Positions 5,005 to 5,147 of a DNA stretch of 5,147 nt are shown one piece after another. How positions within the stretch are numbered: the stretch's first letter is position 1; each line of letters opens with the position of its first letter. The notes under the pieces are model-generated. The model was not told the origin of the DNA, did not search any database, and saw only the letters and a list, made by a program, of their open reading frames with translations. This stretch comes from Candidatus Bathyarchaeota archaeon (GTDB lineage: Archaea; Thermoproteota; Bathyarchaeia; 40CM-2-53-6; RBG-13-38-9), in the NCBI GenBank assembly GCA_026015225.1, contig JAOZGV010000078.1, forward strand, positions 1 through 5,147. The letters are read 5' to 3'. A program made the translations under genes and the position numbers.

Positions 5005-5147
5005 TTATTTCTTTTTTCTTTTGAAGAAAAATGTTGCAAGAATTAGTACGATTATAATTATTACTCCCACTAGTGCTAGATAGCCTATAGGTAATTTTGA
5101 AATGAATAGTCCCTCTTGAGATTCCTCTGGAGTTGTAGTTGGAGAAG
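5005..5147 (-). CDS. C-terminal fragment of a membrane-anchored surface protein (5' part outside window)
   Basis: The minus-strand frame read from the right edge is open for 46 residues to a TAA at 5007-5005. It begins with a Pro/Thr/Ser/Glu stretch (SPTTTPEESQEG), continues into a hydrophobic segment of about 22 residues from about residue 19 to 41 (PIGYLALVGVIIIIVLILAT...), and ends in KRKKK. This order of flexible linker, single transmembrane helix and short basic tail is typical of archaeal cell-surface proteins anchored at the C-terminus, such as S-layer-like proteins, adhesins, secreted peptidases or solute-binding proteins, with the main domain outside the cell. I see no PGF-CTERM type sorting signal. 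The functional domain lies beyond the window, so the specific role is unknown. The gene is short here and easy to miss in automatic calls. Confidence 0.75.
   Translation of the reverse strand, partial: SPTTTPEESQEGLFISKLPIGYLALVGVIIIIVLILATFFFKRKKK

Noticed and set aside
1..5147. CRISPR array, insertion sequence, toxin-antitoxin or defence cassette
   Set aside because: No regularly spaced repeats, transposase or integrase motifs, terminal inverted repeats or target duplications were seen on either strand; the genes are ordinary chromosomal families.

Overview
The window looks like chromosomal DNA of an AT-rich archaeon. Four things point that way. The first complete gene closely resembles the small archaeal protein-lysine methyltransferase (aKMT family) known from Sulfolobales and other TACK archaea. 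The tRNA-Val has no encoded CCA. Starts are preceded by Shine-Dalgarno motifs plus TATA-like boxes at archaeal distances. Genes end in short oligo-T tracts. A full rubrerythrin suggests an anaerobic or microaerophilic lifestyle. The exact lineage (for example Thaumarchaeota- or Bathyarchaeota-like) cannot be fixed from this sequence alone.

Left part, plus strand: the C-terminal tail of an unidentified gene (2-124), then the methyltransferase (236-694, GTG start), an M24 family prolidase / Xaa-Pro peptidase (826-1926) and a rubrerythrin (start best placed at 2006, end 2506). Each has its own Shine-Dalgarno and a plausible promoter, so they look like separate transcription units. The gap between the peptidase and rubrerythrin holds a TATA-like box, a short perfect palindrome and a T9 tract, which could act as terminator, operator or both.

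Right part, minus strand, read from the right edge leftwards: the C-terminal tail of a membrane-anchored surface protein (5005-5147), a conserved-looking protein of unknown function (4082-4945), a Nudix hydrolase of the CoA-diphosphatase type (3522-4085) whose ATG overlaps the previous stop as ATGA, a tRNA-Val(UAC) (3359-3433), and a HAD family IA phosphatase (2542-3258, TTG start). Rubrerythrin and the HAD gene converge with a 35-bp gap.

Most of the window is ordinary housekeeping and stress or repair metabolism: protein methylation, peptide recycling, peroxide detoxification, and removal of phosphorylated or CoA-derived metabolites. The least explained part is the unknown protein coupled to the Nudix enzyme. 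Its glycine-rich segments faintly resemble the eIF2B / CoA-transferase / sugar-isomerase (ISOCOT) fold, which would make a link to CoA chemistry sensible, but this is inference. I saw no mobile element, CRISPR array or defence system. No gene-free stretch exceeds 300 bases.
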